Position numbers and translations under genes: made by a program
DNA from: Aureococcus anophagefferens
Lineage: Eukaryota; Sar; Pelagophyceae; Pelagomonadales; Pelagomonadaceae
Length of the DNA: 64,000 nt
Assembly: GCF_000186865.1 (NCBI RefSeq)
Contig: NW_008705583.1
Span: 251,673-315,672 of the forward strand
Direction of reading: 5' to 3'
Notes under the pieces: model-generated
What the model saw: only the letters and a program-made list of their open reading frames with translations
The model's database searches: none
Told to the model about the DNA's origin: nothing
Shown: piece after piece, positions 1 to 8,995 of the stretch
Numbering within the stretch: the first letter of the stretch is position 1
Layout: the number at the start of each line of letters is the position of its first letter

Positions 1-165
1 ACCGTCGACGCAGTCGATCTCGAGCACTTTCGAGCCCTTGGGCACGCCGGAGAGCAGCTTCGTCACCAGCATCTGGTCCTGCCAATATCTCGGTTTGAGG
101 AAGTCGAAGGCGGCGCCGTGGGTGGCCGCCAGGGCGGCCATAAGAGCTCCAAATCGGCGGCCCAT
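1..165 (-). CDS. N-terminal fragment of a methyltransferase-like protein (runs off window)
   Basis: The minus strand is open from an ATG at 165-163 to the window edge, giving 55 codons. The peptide has a short leader-like start, then the segment KPRYWQDQM and a stretch ending SKVLEIDCVDG. The last part resembles motif I (VLExGxG) of class I S-adenosylmethionine methyltransferases, though the first glycine is replaced by aspartate or cysteine here. The start lies 83 bp from the divergent DDX1 start, so the two genes probably share a promoter. Calling it a methyltransferase is inference from one short motif; the rest of the gene is outside the window. Confidence 0.45.
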   Translation of the reverse strand, partial: MGRRFGALMAALAATHGAAFDFLKPRYWQDQMLVTKLLSGVPKGSKVLEIDCVDG

Positions 166-248
166 GCCACAGTGGTGCTCCCAAACCAAGGACTGTGGCG
201 AGAGCAGCTCCTCGCGCACGGCCTCCAGCGCGCCGTCGAACGCGAACG
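166..248. promoter_or_regulatory. Short divergent promoter region
   Basis: 83 bp separate the two divergent ATGs (165 minus, 249 plus). Both 5' UTRs and any core promoter must lie here or extend into the neighbouring gene. I see no TATA box. Confidence 0.35.
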
Positions 249-2639
249 ATGTCGGGCGGCTTCGAGGCCATGGGCCTCATGCCCGAGCTGCAGATGGGCG
301 TGGAAGAAATCGGCTACCTGCTGCCGACGGAGGTGCAGGACGAGGCCATCCCTCTCATCCTCGGCGGCGGCGACGTCATGGTCGCGGCGCCGACGGGGAG
401 CGGGAAGACGGCGGCCTTCGCGCTGCCGATCCTCGAGCTCGTCCACGAGAAGCTGCGCGAGGGCGAGCGCACGGGCGGGCCCGCGCGCGCCGCGCCCGCC
501 GCGGCCGCGGGCCCGCCCGCGCTGAGCAGGGAGGACCGCGACCAGACCATGGCCATCTCCGACGACGGCGCGACGTGCCAGTCGCGGAGCGAGCGCTGGG
601 CCGGCGCGCGGGCGAACTGCGGCGCCCGGGGCAACGGCGTCGTCTACTACGAGGTCGCGGTCGAGGACGAGGGCCTCGTCCGCGTCGGCTGGTCGACCGT
701 CGCCGCGAGCTACGACCTGGGCACGGACGCCAAGGGCGTCGGCTACGGCGGCACGGCGAAGAAGAGCCACGCGCGGAGCTTCGAGGCCTACGGCGAGACC
801 TACGGCAAGGGCGACGTCGTCGGCTGCTGGCTCGACCTCGACAGCGGGTCGTGCGGCTACACGAAGAACGGCGCGGACCTCGGCGCGGCCTTCGCGCCGC
901 TGCCGGCGAACCTCGCCAAGGAGTGGCTCTACCCCGCCGTGGCCATGCGCAACGCCCAGTGCTCCGTGAACCTCGGGGCGGCGCCCTTCAAGCACCCGCG
1001 CGCCGGCGCCGTCCCTTTCGCGGCCTTCGCCGGCCTCCGCTACGCCGCGCCCAAGGCGACCGCGGGCGCCTTCGAGACGTCGAAAAAGTCGAAGAACGGC
1101 GGCCGCGGCGTGTCGGCCATCGTGCTCGAGCCCGCGCGCGACCTCGCGGAGCAGACGCACCAGTGCTTCGAGGCGTACGCGAAACACGTGACCGGGCCGT
1201 CCCTGAACTGCGCGCTGCTCATCGGCGGCGTCAACACGAAGGCCGCGGAGACGGCGCTGCGCAACGGCGACGTCGACATCGTCACGGGCACGCCGCTGAA
1301 GATCTGGGATTTGGTCAAACGGGGCGTCGTCGACTGCGAGAGCAGCTGCCGCTTCTTCGTGCTCGACGAGGCGGACCGCTTCATCGAGACCGACGACACG
1401 GAGACGTGCCTGAACATCTTCCGCAAGCTGCCCCAGGGCGCGGCGCCGGGCGCCCGCGACAAGCGGCTCCAGGTCTGCTTCTTCTCCGCGACGCTCCACA
1501 GCGACGAGGTCAAGCAGCTCGCGGCCAAGGTCTGCGAGTCGCCGACCTGGGTCGATTTGAAGGGCGAGAGCCACCTGCCGGACACGGTGAAGCACGTCGT
1601 GGTCCCCGTGGACCCGACGGGCGCGGACCCGGCGGTCGTCATGCTCGCGCGCGACGCGGCCGCGGCGGGGTACGCGACGGACGCGGTGCACCGCGGCGGC
1701 CAGCTGGAGGCCAAGACCTACGAGCCGCCGGCCCACGTGCGCGGCGACGCCAAGAGCACCTACAGCCCCACGCCCGACGCCTGCTCCGAGGTGCTGAAGC
1801 TCGCGAAGCCCGCCCTGCTCGTGAAATTGATCGACGCGCTGAAGATGGACCAGGTGCTCGTCTTCTGCCGGACGAACCTCGACTGCGACCTCCTCGAGCG
1901 CTACCTCGTCGGCCAGAGCGGGGGGCAGAAATTCAAGGGCAAGCGCGACAGCGGCAAGGAGGGCGCCTACAGCTGCTGCGTCCTCGCGGGCGCGCGGTCC
2001 ATGGACGAGCGGCGGAAGAACTTGGAGGCGTTCAAGGCCGGCGACGTGAAGATCCTCGTCTGCACGGACGTCGCCGCGCGGGGCATCGACGTCACGGGCC
2101 TGCCCTTCGTCGTGAACATGACGCTGCCGGACCTGCCGGAGAACTACGTGCACCGCATCGGCCGCGTCGGGCGCGCGGACAAGGTCGGCCTCGCGATCTC
2201 GCTCGTCGCGACGGCGAAGGAGAAGGTCTGGTTCTGCCAGAAGGGCAAGAAGCCGCCCCAGAAGGACACGCGCCCCTACGACGCCGGCGGCAACTGCGTC
2301 TGGTACGACGAGCCGACGCTGCTCGCGGCCGTCGAGAAGAAGGTCAAGGCGAAGATCCCGACGATGGCCGCGGCCGAGTGCCAGCTCCCGGAGAACCTGC
2401 GCGACGTCTCCTTCGGCGACGAGGCCAACGAGCAGGACCAGTTCACCAAGGCGTCGAAGCTCCACCGCGACGCCATGGCCGACGACGTCAACGCGCTCAT
2501 CGACATGGAGACCATGGCCCAGCGGTCCTTCTTCGCGCTCCAGGTCATGGCCCAGGGCCAGCCCGCGGGCTACGAGGCCATGATGCTCCCGGTCAAGCCC
2601 CCGACGCCCCCGGCGACGACGAACAAGCGCGGGAGGTAA
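249..2639 (+). CDS. DDX1: DEAD-box RNA helicase DDX1 (with SPRY insertion)
   Basis: ATP-dependent RNA helicase of the DDX1 family, which in other eukaryotes acts in tRNA-ligase complexes, RNA processing and DNA-break-associated RNA clearance. The 796-residue protein begins MSGGFEAMGLMPEL, matching the conserved DDX1 N-terminus, which is why I choose this ATG over the upstream frame opening at 195. The Walker A motif APTGSGKT is near residue 50. A SPRY domain (about residues 100-270, with RVGWST and DLGTD) is inserted between motifs I and Ia, the diagnostic DDX1 arrangement. LDEAD is near 373, SAT near 415, ARGID and HRIGRVGRA lie in the C-terminal RecA lobe. Length is close to animal DDX1 (about 740). 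No intron is needed. Confidence 0.95.
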   Translation: MSGGFEAMGLMPELQMGVEEIGYLLPTEVQDEAIPLILGGGDVMVAAPTGSGKTAAFALPILELVHEKLREGERTGGPARAAPAAAAGPPALSREDRDQTMAISDDGATCQSRSERWAGARANCGARGNGVVYYEVAVEDEGLVRVGWSTVAASYDLGTDAKGVGYGGTAKKSHARSFEAYGETYGKGDVVGCWLDLDSGSCGYTKNGADLGAAFAPLPANLAKEWLYPAVAMRNAQCSVNLGAAPFKHPRAGAVPFAAFAGLRYAAPKATAGAFETSKKSKNGGRGVSAIVLEPARDLAEQTHQCFEAYAKHVTGPSLNCALLIGGVNTKAAETALRNGDVDIVTGTPLKIWDLVKRGVVDCESSCRFFVLDEADRFIETDDTETCLNIFRKLPQGAAPGARDKRLQVCFFSATLHSDEVKQLAAKVCESPTWVDLKGESHLPDTVKHVVVPVDPTGADPAVVMLARDAAAAGYATDAVHRGGQLEAKTYEPPAHVRGDAKSTYSPTPDACSEVLKLAKPALLVKLIDALKMDQVLVFCRTNLDCDLLERYLVGQSGGQKFKGKRDSGKEGAYSCCVLAGARSMDERRKNLEAFKAGDVKILVCTDVAARGIDVTGLPFVVNMTLPDLPENYVHRIGRVGRADKVGLAISLVATAKEKVWFCQKGKKPPQKDTRPYDAGGNCVWYDEPTLLAAVEKKVKAKIPTMAAAECQLPENLRDVSFGDEANEQDQFTKASKLHRDAMADDVNALIDMETMAQRSFFALQVMAQGQPAGYEAMMLPVKPPTPPATTNKRGR

Positions 2640-2792
2640 AAGAGGTGATTAGAGCGCCCGGGGTTGGCGGCCGCGGGCCTTCGCCGTCTACTCGAGACCG
2701 CGCCCACGGCTGCCAGGATCTTTCGTCGCCTGGACTTTCGGGGGCAGCGGAATCACACTGGCACGGTGACGCCGGCGCTCCCCCTAGCCCAA

Positions 2793-5367
2793 TTACCGCA
2801 TAATGCTGTGCGTCCCGTCGACGCCGTAGTTCGCCCCCGGCGCCGTCAGCGTCCGCGGCGAGACCCCCGCGGGGAAGTTGCGGAAGAGGGGCGGCCGCTG
2901 GCCCGTGCCCGGCGGCCGCGCGGTCGCGAGGCGGTCGTGCTCGTCGCGCGTGACCATGTAGCTCGACGCGTTCGACGCCGCTGCGAGGCGGTAGGACGCC
3001 GCGGTGTCCAGCCGCGACGACGCCGCGGTGTCCAGCGCGACGACGCCGCGGTGTCCAGCCGCGACGACGCGGCCGTGTCCAAGCGCGACGACGCCGCGGT
3101 GTCTAGCCGCGACGCCCCGGTCCCGAGCCGCAGGTGGTCCTCGACGTCGCGGACGTGGCGGTGCGCGGCGTCGCGGCGGTTCAGGCGGTCGCTGTCGGCC
3201 TCGTTCAGCCGCGACGCGGCCGTCGACATGCGGCCCGTGCCGTAGTGCAGGCCCTCGCCCGTGCCGCCGATGCCGCCGTGGCGCGGCGCGAGGCCGCCGG
3301 CCGCGGTCTTGCGCCGCTCGTCGTCCGCGAAGCGCGCCTTCTTGTACTTTTTTTTGCGCGGCGCGCCGGACGACGCGTTCGTCTTGGGCCGCCGCGGCTG
3401 GTTCGTGCTCGGCCGCATGGGCGGCAGGGGCCCGTCGAAGGGGATCACGGGCTCGTGGGGCGGCGCGGGCTTCGCCGGCCCCGGCGCCGTCGGGAGGCGG
3501 TGGTCGTCGCCCTTCATGAAGCGGCCCCACTCGTTCACGGGCGCGCCGCGCGACGGCGGCACGGGCACGACGTCGCGCTTCGCGATCTTGAGGTTCGTCG
3601 GCACGCCGTGGACGACGGGCGACGGCTCGCGCGACGGGCCGTTGTACTTGCGCCGCGCGGCCTCCTCCGCGGCGTGGGCCGCGGCGGCCTCGGACACGGG
3701 TCGCCGTCGCCGCGCCAGCCGTCGACGACGGCGGGCCCCGGCAGGTGCTGGCGCGCGCGCGCCGGCTTGCGCACGAGGCGCTTCGTCGTCCGGCGCCGGA
3801 GCTCGGGCTTGGGCTTGGGCAGCGGCGTCGAGTCGTCGCGCGCGAGGTAGGGCGCGATGCTGTCCTTCTGGCCCGCGACCTCGTGCGCCGTCCGGGGGAG
3901 CTCCGTCCGCAGGTCCGGCAGCGCGGGCCCCCGCTGCGCGTTGCTCACGTGGTCGTCGTTGTCCCGGGACACCGTCGCCGCGCCGGAGATGTGCTCCTGG
4001 GCCTCGAGGTCGTGGCCCCGGCGGCTCTTGTGCCGCGCGTCCATCTTCTTCGACACCCAGTCGCCCGCGACGCCCGGCGGGCGGCTCACCTCGCCCTGCG
4101 CGAGCGTCGACTTGCGCATGGTCACGGCGCGCGACTTGGGCCGCACGCGCGTGATGAGGTCCGCGACGCCGTCGCCGAGCCGCCTCGCGTTGGACGACAC
4201 GACCTCGACCAATTTCCGCGCGGACGCCGTCGGCGCGCGCCAGACCTTGTCGAGCCCCTCCTTCCGCAGCGCCAGGACCGCCGCGTTGTTCGCGTGGATG
4301 GCCTTGCCGGCCCGCGTCGCGTCGTGGCTCCGGAGCTCCGCCGCGTTGCGCCGCTCCGCGCGGTCGTCGTCCCCGCCGCCCTGGATGGCCTCGCCGCACT
4401 CGGAGACGAACTCGCGGTAGTTGATCTCGCCGTTGCCGTCGGCGTCGAAGCGCCGCGCGAGGTCGTCGAAGCTGTTGTTGTCGAGGCGCAGGTTCATGTT
4501 CTTGAGCACGACGCGGAACTCGTCGTAGGAGATGTTGCCGTCGCCGGACCGGTCCGCGAGGCGGAACGCCTGGAGCGTCTTCCGGTGCTTCAGCGCGAGC
4601 TTCTCGTGGAGCGCGGCCCGCGCGGCGTCGGCGTCGACGACCGTGGGCAGCTCGACGTTGCGCACCTTGCCGACGCCGCCGTGGGCGTGGAGCTTCCGCG
4701 TGCCGAGCTCGCGCGGGTCCTCGGGCGCGCGCGTCGCCTTCTTCCGGTGCGTGAGCTCCCAGACCTCGTCGGCGTCGCCGCCCTTCTGCTTCGTGCCGGC
4801 GATGCGCGACGCCGCGACGCGCGCGGCCTTGGCCGCGCGGTCCGCGAGCTCGAGCGCGCGCTCCGCGGCGGCCTCCTTCTCCGTCTGGCCCGCGTGCGCC
4901 AGTTCGACGGTCGTGTGCGTCGGGTCCTGATGCTCCCGCCCGGCCTTGCGCAGGTCCGCCCGCCGCTGCTCGAGGCGCTCGAGGCGCTGCCGCGCGTTGC
5001 GCCGGAAGGTCTCCTCGACCGACGACGACGGCGCGCCCATGTTGACCTTTTGCACGGAGCTCGGCCGCCGGTGCGGCGACCGCGCGCGCCGTTGCAGGAG
5101 CTTCTGCTTCTGCATGCGGTCGAAGATGCCCGCGCCGGCCTCCTTGTGGAGGTCGCCCTCGCGGTTGTGCGCGTAGGCCCGCTTGTGCTGCCGCTCGACG
5201 TTGTTGGCCATGCGCACGGCCGACTCCATCTTCGACGTGCCGGCGATCTGCTTGTTGATCTTCGTCTGGCCCACGCCCATGGACGTCTTCGCCCCGAGCA
5301 TCATCTTCTTGAAGAAGAAGCGGTGCAGCTTCGATGCCGCCGCGGTTTCGTCCGCGCTCATCACCAT
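2793..5367 (-). CDS. Two-EF-hand protein, reading frame broken twice
   Basis: Unknown calcium-binding protein. From the ATG at 5367 the frame runs through a basic, coiled-coil-prone N-terminal half. Two canonical EF-hand loops follow, DRSGDGNISYDE (about residue 267) and DADGNGEINYRE (about 303), then a long low-complexity tail. Coding sense then moves to a second frame near 3690-3710, where a protein-like stretch with REPSPVVHG and NEWGRFMKGDD begins. It moves to a third frame inside a 24-bp tandem repeat near 3022-3044 and ends at the stop at 2793. Each shift is what one missing base would give, and one repeat unit is indeed 23 bp. Sequencing or assembly error in GC-rich DNA is the simplest cause; real lesions cannot be excluded. 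Confidence 0.65.
2998..3116. repeat. Five-copy 24-bp tandem repeat coding SRLDTAAS
   Basis: Units at 2998-3021, 3022-3044, 3045-3068, 3069-3092 and 3093-3116. Four are 24 bp (eight codons). The second is 23 bp, lacking one C in its CAGCC, which shifts the reading frame of the EF-hand gene. Confidence 0.9.
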
Positions 5368-5459
5368 GGCGGCGACGAGCGCTGCGGAGAGGCGCCGCGG
5401 GCTGCTGCCTCGAGCGCGAACGATCGTTTTATGATGGATCGGGGTCGACGATGAAGTTT

Positions 5460-6878
5460 TTAGCCCTGCTTGCGGGGCACGCGGAGCAGCGCCGCGAAGA
5501 CGAAGCGGACGGCGTCGAGCGTCGTCGAGGCCGGCTCCAGGAGCAGCGTGCCGCCGCCGTCGCAGGCGAGGCGCAGGGCGCCGCCGACGACGTCCGCGCG
5601 CGCGACGCGGCCCGTGGGCGCGGGCGCGTCGGACCCGTCCGCGGGCGCCACGATGACGCCGTCGCGCATGACGGTCACGGCCGCGGGCCGGCGCTCCGCG
5701 CCGACGAGGGCCCGCGGCAGGCGGAGCACGGGCCGGCCGGAGCCCGCGAGTTTCGCGACTTTCGCGTAGACCGCCCGTTTCGCGGCCGCGAGCCGCGGGA
5801 GCACGTCCGCGGGCAGGCGCGGCGGCGCGGCGCGGCGCGCGTCGGCGAGCAGCGCCTCGAAGACGCGCGCCGCGCAGGCGTCGTGGCAGGGCGCGAAGAC
5901 GGCGCCCCTCGCGCGCGCGGGCAGCGGCGCGGCCGGCGCGTCGTCGTCCGAGGACGCGTCGCGGGGCTCGAAGGCCGCGAAGCCCAAAGCGAGCGTCGCC
6001 GCCCGCGCCGCCGCCTCGCAGCGGGCCGCGCCCGCGCGGAGCGCGTCGCCCGCGTCGCGCTCCGTCCGGCACGCGGCCGCCGCCGCGTAGCGGAGCTGCA
6101 GGAGGAAGTGGCGGTCGAGGGACCCGGACGCGCCGCCGTCGTCGCCGTCGGACAGCGACCCGTCCTTGCGCCGCCGCAGCCGCGGCGCGCCGCGCGCCTC
6201 GAGGAACGTCGCCCTCCGCAGCGCGTCGCGGACCCGCGTCTCCAGGTGATGCGTCGCCGCGAGCCGCGCGGCGGCCCGCGTGTGCCGGTCCGGCGACGCG
6301 CCGCCCGCCGCCGCGCCGTCGAGGAAGCTCACGCAGACCACCGCGCAGCGCCGCGGCGCGCGGCGCCGGCGGCCGCGGAGCCGGCAGCAGAGCTGCAGCT
6401 CCGCCCGCGCGTGCGCGCCCTTCACGACGCCGCTCGCGCAGACGTAGCCCGCGCGCCGCGCCTCCACAAATAGGCCCGCGGCCTCGGCGCCGGCGACGAG
6501 GGCCGCCGTGATCGCCGTCGCCGACGCGCCGCGCGCGACCTCCGCCGACCGCACGCTGTGGAACGCCGCGGCGTCGTCCGCGAGGCCGCCCTGGGCGCCG
6601 GAGAAGCGCGCCGCGGCCCGGCGCGTCGCGGCGCCGGACATGGTGCCGTCGCGCGTCATGCCCGCCGTCGCGTCGTCCTCCGAGTCCACGAGGTCCCAGC
6701 GTTTGCCCGGTCCGTCGGAGGCCCAGCCGCTGCCCTCGGCGATCGACGCGGCCTCGTCGTCGCGCTCCTCGAAGGACTGCTTCGACGACGCGTCGTCCTC
6801 CTCCTCCGAGTCCGACTGGCTCGTCCAGCGCAGCGTGCGCCGGCCGCCGACGGCGAGGCGCGATTCGAGGCTGGCCAT
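5460..6878 (-). CDS. Hypothetical protein with acidic, serine-rich N-terminus
   Basis: A 472-residue protein starting MASLESRLAVG at 6878. Residues 20-80 are rich in Ser, Asp and Glu (for example DSEEEDDASS). The remainder is Ala/Arg-rich with a few ordered-looking stretches. The last ~90 residues (VTVMRDGVIVAP... through LDAVRFVFAALLRV) look like a small beta-rich domain ending in a helix. I recognise no family. The gene is 92 bp from the EF-hand gene on the same strand and is divergent from the gene at 6991. The frame is open throughout and the codon use matches its neighbours, so I regard it as real. Confidence 0.7.
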   Translation of the reverse strand: MASLESRLAVGGRRTLRWTSQSDSEEEDDASSKQSFEERDDEAASIAEGSGWASDGPGKRWDLVDSEDDATAGMTRDGTMSGAATRRAAARFSGAQGGLADDAAAFHSVRSAEVARGASATAITAALVAGAEAAGLFVEARRAGYVCASGVVKGAHARAELQLCCRLRGRRRRAPRRCAVVCVSFLDGAAAGGASPDRHTRAAARLAATHHLETRVRDALRRATFLEARGAPRLRRRKDGSLSDGDDGGASGSLDRHFLLQLRYAAAAACRTERDAGDALRAGAARCEAAARAATLALGFAAFEPRDASSDDDAPAAPLPARARGAVFAPCHDACAARVFEALLADARRAAPPRLPADVLPRLAAAKRAVYAKVAKLAGSGRPVLRLPRALVGAERRPAAVTVMRDGVIVAPADGSDAPAPTGRVARADVVGGALRLACDGGGTLLLEPASTTLDAVRFVFAALLRVPRKQG

Positions 6879-6990
6879 GCTTGTGGGCTGCTTCACCTTT
6901 GTGGGCAGCTTTGGCGAGCATGAGGTTTGTTGCCGCTGGATCTGCGCGAAAAAGGCTGGGCTGTGCTTTTGAGAGCTCTCTCTCGTCGTG
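6879..6990. promoter_or_regulatory. Divergent intergenic region
   Basis: 112 bp between the start codons at 6878 (minus) and 6991 (plus). It is visibly less GC-rich than the flanking coding DNA. No specific motif was recognised. Confidence 0.3.
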
Positions 6991-7548
6991 ATGGCGCGTC
7001 GCCTCGCCCTCTTCTGCGCGTTCGCGACGCAGATCGCGAGTAGCTTGCGCGCGCCGACGCCGCAGCTGCGCCGCCGCCGCGTCGTCGCCTCGACGCCGGA
7101 CAGCTCTGTGGACATGCAGGAGCTCATGGCCAAGCAGCACGACGCCAAGCTCGAGGCCGTCGACCGCGCGAAGAAGGAGGTCTACAAAGAATACGAGGAG
7201 CGCATCTCGGACCTCGAGGCCAAGGTCGCGGCCGCCGCCGCCGCCGCGACGGCCGCGGCGCCGGGCGCCGCGAACGCCTGGACCGGCGCGCGAGACTACG
7301 GCTGGCTCGCGCAGATCCACGACCCGCTCGACGTGCCGAAGGCGCTCTGCGCCGCGGCGCTCCTCGCCGTCATCATGGCGCCGGGGATCTTCGGCACGTA
7401 CCAAATCGGCCGATGGTTCGCCGTGCAGCGCGGCCTCGTCGGCGACGACGACGAGGACGCCAAGGGCAAGGAGGGGCAGTACGTCCTCGGCGCGAACATC
7501 GCCATCGCCGTCGCGGTGAACTCGCAATGCCTCGACCTTGGGTACTAG
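6991..7548 (+). CDS. Small membrane protein with putative plastid leader
   Basis: A 185-residue protein. The N-terminus MARRLALFCAFATQIASSLRAP looks like a signal peptide followed by a basic, hydroxylated transit region. That layout is typical of bipartite plastid targeting in algae with secondary plastids, although the usual phenylalanine at the cleavage site is not obvious. A short coiled coil follows (residues 45-80), then an Ala run, then one hydrophobic helix (about residues 122-140, ALCAAALLAVIMAPGIFG). The last ten residues (after NIAIAVAV) read less naturally, and a GT lies there, so the true 3' end may be spliced to an exon I could not find. Function unknown. Confidence 0.6.
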   Translation: MARRLALFCAFATQIASSLRAPTPQLRRRRVVASTPDSSVDMQELMAKQHDAKLEAVDRAKKEVYKEYEERISDLEAKVAAAAAAATAAAPGAANAWTGARDYGWLAQIHDPLDVPKALCAAALLAVIMAPGIFGTYQIGRWFAVQRGLVGDDDEDAKGKEGQYVLGANIAIAVAVNSQCLDLGY

Positions 7549-7669
7549 CTGGGAGTAAGAGGCGTCCTGGGACCTGCAGGTGCGTGTCCCTAACTTCAAG
7601 TTACTAGTAGGAGAGGCGAGGAGGAATGGGGCCCTAAAACGGCCGCGCGGGGGGCTCGGAGCGCCCTCG

Positions 7670-8884
7670 CTACATGATCAGCCCGCGCTGCTTGTCGAGC
7701 GCGAGCGAGTCGAGCGCGGCGGCGACGCCGTCCATGCGCTTCGAGAGGGAGCGGCTGCTGCGCGTCCACTCCCAGCGCTGGAGGACGCGGGGCCAGGTCT
7801 CGCGCGCGAGCAGGGGCAGCGTCGCGACGCCGTAGTGGCGCCGCTTCACGCGGAGGATCGCGAGCTCGACGAGGCCCGGCGTCCCGCGCGCCCCGCGGCA
7901 CGTCGCCTCGAGGCGTCCGAGCTCCGCGGCGTTGAGCCGCGAGACGACGTCGACGGCGACCTCGGGCGGGAGGCCGCTCAGCGCGCCGAGGCCCGGCAGC
8001 TCCGCGAGCGGCTCCTCCGGCGGCGGCGGCGCCGCGGCCGCCGCGGCCGGCGGCGGCGGCGGCGGCGCCTCGGCCTCGACGGCCTCCGCCGGCGCGTCGT
8101 CCGCCGGCGCCGGCGCCGGCGCCGAGAAGTCGGGCGCGGGCGCGGGCGCGGCGAACTCGGACGTGGCGAAGTCGGGCGCGGGCGCGGGCGCGGCGAACTC
8201 GGCCCCGGCGAAGTCGGGCGCGGCGGCGGGCGGCCGCGAGTCGCCGTCGCGGCAGGGCGACCCGAGGCGCTCGCGGCGGCGCTTCGCCTCGCGGCCGACG
8301 ACGGCCTCCTCCGTGTCCGCGTCGGCGTCGGACTCGGACTCGAGCGCGCCCGAGCCGCAGATGCGCTTCGCGCCGCGCGGGGGCGCCGCGCCCGTGTCCA
8401 TCGCCGCCGCGACCTCGCGCCGCGCGGTCGCGAGGCTCAGCCCCTCCAGGCCCAGGGCGTCCTCGCGCGGCGCCGCGCTGCCCGGGTGGAAGCGGATGGG
8501 CGTCACCGTGCCCCCGAGGAGCTCCCGGTCCCGGAAGACGGGGCTCTCGGACCGCGGCGCGGACGCGGACCGCGCGCGGCGCCGCGCGCGGCGGCCGCCC
8601 CGGCCCCCGGCGGGCGGCTCGTCGTCCTCGGCGTCGACGAGGGCCACGTCGTCGTCCTCCTCCTCGCCCTCGCTCACCGACGACGACCCGCCGTCGGCAA
8701 CGAATTCTAATCTGCGCTGCAGGCTCCCGCAGGCCGCCGCGAGGCGCCGCAGCGGGAGCCGGGACCGGGACAGGTCCAGGTCCGTCTCCAGCAGGGCGAG
8801 GACGTCGAGGATGCCCCGCTCCGCGTGGGAGAGCACGAGGGACTCCGCGTTGGGGGCGCGGGCGCCGCGAAGAGCCGCAACCAT
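7670..8884 (-). CDS. F-box-like protein
   Basis: A 404-residue protein. About residues 305-350 (LSGLPPEVAVDVVSRLNAAELGR and following) match the F-box pattern: a Leu-Pro-Glu start, then hydrophobic positions and a CRG/CRxW-like end. F-box proteins act as substrate adaptors of SCF ubiquitin ligases by binding Skp1. The segment from residue 20 to 60 is helical. The middle is disordered, with acidic runs, a bipartite basic stretch (GREAKRRRER) and repeats of APAPDFA. No substrate-binding repeat (LRR, WD40 or kelch) follows the F-box, so the target is unknown. Confidence 0.6.
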   Translation of the reverse strand: MVAALRGARAPNAESLVLSHAERGILDVLALLETDLDLSRSRLPLRRLAAACGSLQRRLEFVADGGSSSVSEGEEEDDDVALVDAEDDEPPAGGRGGRRARRRARSASAPRSESPVFRDRELLGGTVTPIRFHPGSAAPREDALGLEGLSLATARREVAAAMDTGAAPPRGAKRICGSGALESESDADADTEEAVVGREAKRRRERLGSPCRDGDSRPPAAAPDFAGAEFAAPAPAPDFATSEFAAPAPAPDFSAPAPAPADDAPAEAVEAEAPPPPPPAAAAAAPPPPEEPLAELPGLGALSGLPPEVAVDVVSRLNAAELGRLEATCRGARGTPGLVELAILRVKRRHYGVATLPLLARETWPRVLQRWEWTRSSRSLSKRMDGVAAALDSLALDKQRGLIM

Positions 8885-8995
8885 TTTGCCCGAGTTTTTT
8901 TAGCCGGACGATGTTGCTCTGCATCGTCGCGTGTTGCACTCGCGCGAGGCGCATTCGAAGGCCTATTCGAGGCGCCAACAGCGGAGCTCACCACC

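Noticed and set aside
63..2465. An 800-codon open frame on the minus strand opposite DDX1
   Set aside because: Arg/Ala/Leu-rich shadow of the DDX1 gene, caused by GC-rich third positions. No domain; DDX1 is unmistakable on the other strand.
3535..7599. A 1,354-codon frame extending upstream of the EF-hand gene
   Set aside because: Only the part from 5367 on looks like protein. The upstream part is antisense or shadow to the genes at 5460 and 6991.
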